From: IMCC26207 sp044357715
GTDB lineage: Bacteria; Actinomycetota; Acidimicrobiia; Acidimicrobiales; Microtrichaceae
Length of the DNA: 24,849 bases
Reading direction: 5' to 3'
Assembly (NCBI GenBank): GCA_044357715.1
Contig: JBIKPA010000010.1
Coordinates: 1-24,849 of the forward strand
Below, in pieces: positions 23,507 to 24,849 of the stretch (position 1 is its first letter; each line of letters opens with the position of its first letter). A program made the translations under genes and the position numbers. The notes under the pieces are model-generated. The model had not been told where the DNA came from and searched no databases. It saw nothing but the letters and a program-made list of their open reading frames with translations.

Positions 23507-23542
23507 CTGTATTTCTGGCTAGCGCTATTTCTGTCTAGCGCT
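23495..23542 (+). repeat. Tandem array of three 16-bp units at a gene 3' end
   Basis: The units are ATCTCTGACTAGCTGT (23495-23510), ATTTCTGGCTAGCGCT (23511-23526) and ATTTCTGTCTAGCGCT (23527-23542). The last two differ by one base; the first is more diverged and contains the TAG stop of the PH-domain gene (23504-23506). AGCGCTA (23521-23527) can pair with TAGCGCT (23536-23542) as a 7-bp hairpin. The array fills most of the gap to the convergent valS gene and could serve as a shared 3' structure. Confidence 0.85.
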
Positions 23543-23567
23543 GCGATGAGCACTGCGTGACTGCAGT

Positions 23568-24849
23568 TCACTCCGTTGGTGGCTCAATCTGGGTCTCAAC
23601 CAGCATCGAGTCGGCAGCCTCAGTGAGCAACTCCTCTACCTTGCCAGCGTCCGCCACATCAACTGCCACTGTTGCAAACAGAGCGAGTCGTTCAGCGGTG
23701 TCATACAAGGTCGCCTGCTGAATGGGGGAGCCCATGCGGACCTTCGCTGCCGACTTTGCGCCGCGCAGTTCAGAGAGCACCTGCGCTGCAATCTCAAGCG
23801 CTGCTGGGTTTCCATCTGCTGCAATCTGCTGGAGTTCATCTGCGTCAGGCCACATCGAACGATGCACTGAACCTTCCATCCACCAAGACCAAACTTCTTC
23901 GGTTGTGAAGGGAAGAAACGGTGCAAAGAGCCGGTGCAAGGTAGATAACGCAAGTGCTAGAGAGGCTCGAGCAGACTGCGTTTCGGAGCTTGGGTCTTGA
24001 CCTTCGGTTCCGTAGGCACGACCTTTGACGAGTTCTAGGTAATCATCGCAGAAGGGCCAGAAGAATTGCTCGGTGCGCTCTAAAGCTCGGGCATAATCGA
24101 AGGACTCAAATGCGGCAGTCGCATCGGCAACAAGCTTTGCCAAAGTTGCAACCATTGCCAGATCTAATGGCTCTGTGATCGCCGAAGTCTGCGCGTGATT
24201 CTGGGTTGTCTGGGGCTTCGACTCGTTGCTGTCACCAGTATCGCTACTTTCCCCAAAGGAGAGTGCGAATTTTGAAGCGTTGAGCAACTTGATTGAGAGT
24301 CGACGGCCAACCTTCATCTGAGCCTCGTCGAAGGTGGTGTCCGTCCCTGGCCGTGCAGAACCAGACCAGTACCTCACGCCGTCTGCCCCATGGGCCTCTA
24401 GTAGGTGAGTTGGAACCACGACGTTGCCCTTTGACTTCGACATCTTCTTGCGGTCGGGATCAAGGATCCAACCCGAAAGTGCCACGTTCGACCAAGGTAT
24501 TGAGTCGTGTTCGTACTCGCTTCGAAGCACGGTAGAGAACAGCCAAGTGCGAATGATGTCGTGGCCCTGAGGCCGCATATCCATCGGGAAGGTCGCATTG
24601 AAAAGGTTTGAATCTTCTTCCCACTGACAACTGATCTGCGGAGTCAGTGAGGAAGTCGCCCAGGTGTCCATGACATCTGGATCTCCGATGAACCCGCCAG
24701 CAACGCCGCGCTGATCTTCAGTGAATCCAGTCGGACACTGCGACTGAGGGTCAACCGGGAGCTCTGCCTCGTCAGCCGTAATCGGGCTGTCGTAGAGCGG
24801 CTGCGCATCAGTATCAAGGCGGTACCAAAGCGGGAATGGCACCCCAAAG
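23568..24849 (-). CDS. valS: Valyl-tRNA synthetase (C-terminal part)
   Basis: The gene runs off the right edge; about 426 C-terminal residues are visible. It charges tRNA-Val with valine. The first residues, FGVPFPLWYR, and DVMDTWATSSLTPQI mark the return from the editing domain to the catalytic domain. The ATP-binding KMSKS loop is intact in DRKKMSKSKGN (codons at 24432-24446). The anticodon-binding helical domain includes ARALERTEQFFWPFCDDYLELVKGR and FAPFLPFTTEEVWSWW. The FGVPFP wording and the short C-terminus, without a long coiled-coil arm, resemble the archaeal-like type of ValRS found in some actinobacteria. It converges with the PH-domain gene across the 16-bp array. The HIGH motif lies outside the window. 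Confidence 0.95.
   Translation of the reverse strand, partial: FGVPFPLWYRLDTDAQPLYDSPITADEAELPVDPQSQCPTGFTEDQRGVAGGFIGDPDVMDTWATSSLTPQISCQWEEDSNLFNATFPMDMRPQGHDIIRTWLFSTVLRSEYEHDSIPWSNVALSGWILDPDRKKMSKSKGNVVVPTHLLEAHGADGVRYWSGSARPGTDTTFDEAQMKVGRRLSIKLLNASKFALSFGESSDTGDSNESKPQTTQNHAQTSAITEPLDLAMVATLAKLVADATAAFESFDYARALERTEQFFWPFCDDYLELVKGRAYGTEGQDPSSETQSARASLALALSTLHRLFAPFLPFTTEEVWSWWMEGSVHRSMWPDADELQQIAADGNPAALEIAAQVLSELRGAKSAAKVRMGSPIQQATLYDTAERLALFATVAVDVADAGKVEELLTEAADSMLVETQIEPPTE

Overview
This 24.8-kb window looks like a chromosomal segment of a moderately GC-rich actinobacterium, possibly of the Acidimicrobiia. That placement is inference. It rests on a PimB'-like mannosyltransferase, a FadD19-like acyl-CoA ligase, a PtpB/LipA-type phosphatase, a PGPGW membrane protein, a valyl-tRNA synthetase with the FGVPFPLWYR block, and frequent GTG/TTG starts. 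I see no tRNA, rRNA, CRISPR array, transposase or integrase. No stretch over 300 bases lacks a gene; the largest gaps are 206, 158 and about 160 bases.

Layout. 1-1578 (+): C-terminal end of a CsoR-family metal-sensing repressor, a secreted L,D-transpeptidase and a short-chain dehydrogenase. 1658-2143 (-): a small thioredoxin-like protein of unknown role, divergent from an eIF-2B-like gene (2247-3092) across a near-perfect palindrome. 3148-5970 (+): a GH36 alpha-galactosidase whose stop codon abuts the start of a PimB'-like glycosyltransferase. 6012-7055 (-): an epoxide-hydrolase-like enzyme. 7214-7681 (+): a pentapeptide-repeat lipoprotein. 7710-8186 (-): a PGPGW membrane protein. 8242-14334 (+): an unknown 454-aa protein, a tyrosine phosphatase, a PrxQ/BCP peroxiredoxin and a large GH2 beta-galactosidase. 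14331-15632 (-) and 15794-18936 (+): a CoA-transferase divergent from an acyl-CoA ligase, which is followed by a Liv-type binding lipoprotein. 18933-21359 (-): a PAS-GGDEF-EAL protein with degenerate motifs. 21566-23506 (+): an MscS channel, then a 58-aa membrane peptide translationally overlapped with a PH-domain membrane protein. 23568-24849 (-): the 3' part of valS.

Functional themes. Both galactosidases lack signal peptides, so they would act on imported galactosides, but no sugar transporter or galactokinase is in view. The CoA-transferase, acyl-CoA ligase and binding lipoprotein suggest acid activation and uptake. Several genes concern the envelope: L,D-transpeptidase, glycosyltransferase, MscS, PH-domain protein and PGPGW protein.

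Most unusual features. There are two unrelated tandem arrays with the same 16-bp period, each starting at the 3' end of a gene (10399-10478 and 23495-23542). Two convergent gene pairs share a CTAG at which both genes stop with TAG. The diguanylate cyclase signature is degenerate (GGGQF), with a partly eroded EAL domain. The PimB'-like enzyme has Gln in place of the second Glu of the EX7E motif. The 58-aa membrane peptide gene has a C(UUCG)G hairpin just upstream of its ribosome-binding site. I did not find a clearly new multi-gene system; the repeat arrays and the small-peptide/PH-domain pair are the best leads.
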